Assembly (NCBI RefSeq): GCF_000423265.1
Contig: NZ_AUHQ01000017.1
Span: 1-43,937, forward strand
Reading direction: 5' to 3'
Length of the DNA stretch: 43,937 bases
Origin: Ligilactobacillus saerimneri DSM 16049
Lineage (GTDB): Bacteria > Bacillota > Bacilli > Lactobacillales > Lactobacillaceae
Shown here: piece by piece, positions 42,742 through 43,937 of the stretch
Layout: every line of letters begins with the position of its first letter
Numbering within the stretch: position 1 is the stretch's first letter
Notes under the pieces: generated by a model
What the model was told of the DNA's origin: nothing
Databases searched by the model: none
What the model saw: only the letters and a program-made list of their open reading frames with translations
Translations under genes and position numbers: made by a program

Positions 42742-43857
42742 AGCCTTGTCTGCTTCTAAACCTGCGTTCGATAGAACACCCATCGCACTGGCTGTTTCTG
42801 CCAGGCTGAACTTAGCTTGATGTGCCGTTGATGATACATAGGACATCCCAACCCCTAAGGACTGGAATGAAGTTGAGGTCACATCAGCCGAATATGCCAG
42901 GGCGTTGACTGCTTTCTTCGTCTGGGCGGACATTTCCTTAGTAGAAGTCAATTGTTTGCCGTTCTTATCTACGGTCATGCCAAAACCTTCTAAGGTTTGC
43001 GAGGCGACTTCCACCACATCTTTAAAGTCATCCCCCGACGCAATCGAGCCTTGTAACTCAGTATTCATTGCCCCTAGGGCTTGTTTCCCAGAGTAACCAC
43101 GCTTTACCAGTTCTAAATAGGCGTCAGCAATTTCTTTTTGTGACTTTCCATATCGCAGTGAGTACTTTTCACCGTCAGCTTGCATCTGGCTAATTACTCT
43201 AGTTGCCTTAGCTACACTTTCGCCACTGGTTACCAAGTTGTTCTTAATAACGTTGTACTGACTATTTAACTTAGATGCTTTATTAGCACCTCTCACTAGC
43301 ACCCCACCGAAAGCCGTAAATACTGATATACCAACAGTTGCTGCCGTCTTAATCTCATCAAAAGAACGTTTGAAAGTTGATTTTAAGTTATCTACCCCAT
43401 CACGGACCCGGTGCAATGACTCTGGCCACATCTTTGTGGTTCGAATCTGACTACGAATGTCTGCTTCATTCTGCCGATAGCTAGCACTTAAGTTTTCAAC
43501 AGTGATCTTCTGCTTCTGGTAAGCATCAGAAGTTGTTCCTGACGTCTGGGCAATGCTTCGTAGCAGTTCTTTTTCCTGCTTGAGTTGTACTTCCAGTGAC
43601 TTACGGACATTAATTAAGCCATCAAGTTTAGCCTTAGCGGCCTGGTGAGTTCGTCCTTCAGTTTCTAACACCCGAACATAGGACTCTGAAATGTCTTTTA
43701 CCCGGGCCGTTGCGCCCCGAGTTTTTTCTAACTGATCGGATAGTGCCCGTTGCGCTTGTGCTTCCGCCGATGAAATACTTTTAGCTTTTTCCTGCTGAGC
43801 AGTCAGGCTGGCAATTGTCCGCCGTGCCGAGTTAATTTGCGTTCGCTGATTGTAAAA
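42742..43857 (-). CDS. Tape measure protein, exon 1 (5' end missing)
   Basis: 372 codons are open up to the intron. The text contains long helical stretches (T-A-Q-Q-E-K-A-K, R-S-F-D-E-I-K), a membrane-like segment V-G-I-S-V-F-T-A-F-G-G-V and the conserved tape-measure block M-G-V-L-S-N-A-G-L-E-A-D-K-A just before the intron. Without splicing the frame ends nine codons later at a TAG (42721-42723). Upstream, homologous reading stops near 43850, where sequence like an IS30 end begins; the few codons 43850-43857 are probably IS-derived. The protein's N-terminus and its normal start are therefore absent here, and the gene is probably broken unless the window end is an assembly artefact. Confidence 0.85.
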
Positions 43858-43937
43858 TCAAATTGAACACTGTTCCGATCTAGTAAGTGAAAATCGTTTT
43901 TACTGGATCAGAGCACAAAAAATCCATTTCAACCTTC
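43850..43937. mobile_element. Left end of an IS30-type element, cut by the window end
   Basis: From about 43850 the sequence matches the inverted complement of the repeat at 312-334, including the identical core AAATTGAACACT (43861-43872). About 65 further bases run to the window end with no transposase yet. A pair of short complementary blocks, GTAAAAACG-like and CGTTTTTAC, lies around 43891-43905. Its inner side is to the right, so the element would point away from the window. Confidence 0.6.

Noticed and set aside
33406-43857. CRISPR array or tRNA genes in the prophage half
   Set aside because: No regularly spaced direct repeats and no cloverleaf or CCA-type ends were found by eye; this is not a substitute for a computed scan.

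Overview
This is a 43.9 kb piece of a low-to-moderate GC Gram-positive chromosome, almost certainly a member of the Lactobacillaceae. The gene set and order support this: ftsW-pycA, ylbG-rsmD-coaD-sepM, comEA-comEB-comEC-holA, divergent rpsO/rpsT, dapA-rnjB, and rpoY-rnjA. Strong AGGAGG-type ribosome binding sites and the protein sequences agree. The exact genus cannot be fixed from the sequence alone.

Layout. 1-334: the 3' end of an IS30-family element (partial transposase plus terminal inverted repeat). 381-31009: a core chromosomal block, mostly on the minus strand. Reading left to right it holds two zinc-ribbon membrane proteins (one TcaA-like), a GH3 beta-N-acetylhexosaminidase, the RNA helicase CshB, NrnA, DNA polymerase IV, an unrecognised protein, RNase J2 with DapA, and S15 and S20 on opposite strands. 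These are followed by the competence operon ending in holA, an operon with CoaD, RsmD and a PDZ-Lon protease, pyruvate carboxylase with FtsW, TypA, and an inositol-phosphatase-like gene with yktA. Peptide deformylase, a small unknown membrane protein, and the RpoY-RNase J1 pair close the block. Most operons end in clear intrinsic terminators, which are listed.

31475-43857: the lysis and tail end of a siphovirus-type prophage, all on the minus strand. In transcription order it encodes the tape measure protein (with a lytic transglycosylase domain), the distal tail protein, a tail-tip protein with a GH25 muramidase, and a chain of baseplate or fibre proteins with FnIII and Ig-like domains. It ends with two small holin-like membrane proteins and a signal-peptide-bearing GH25/LysM endolysin. 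No integrase, repressor, packaging or capsid gene is present in the window. The last ~85 bases look like the end of a second IS30-type element lying in the 5' part of the tape measure gene.

The most striking object is a 565-nt group I intron (42177-42741, minus) in the tape measure gene. Removing it joins two reading frames exactly in frame. The loop of its P8 helix carries what looks like a complete small transcription unit: an extended -10 promoter, a strong ribosome binding site, a 65-codon two-helix membrane protein and an intrinsic terminator. A homing endonuclease would be the usual cargo. A second unusual arrangement is a run of three baseplate genes in which two FnIII domains are each cut at the same structural point by a stop/restart junction whose Shine-Dalgarno lies in the codons for the last two residues (W-E).
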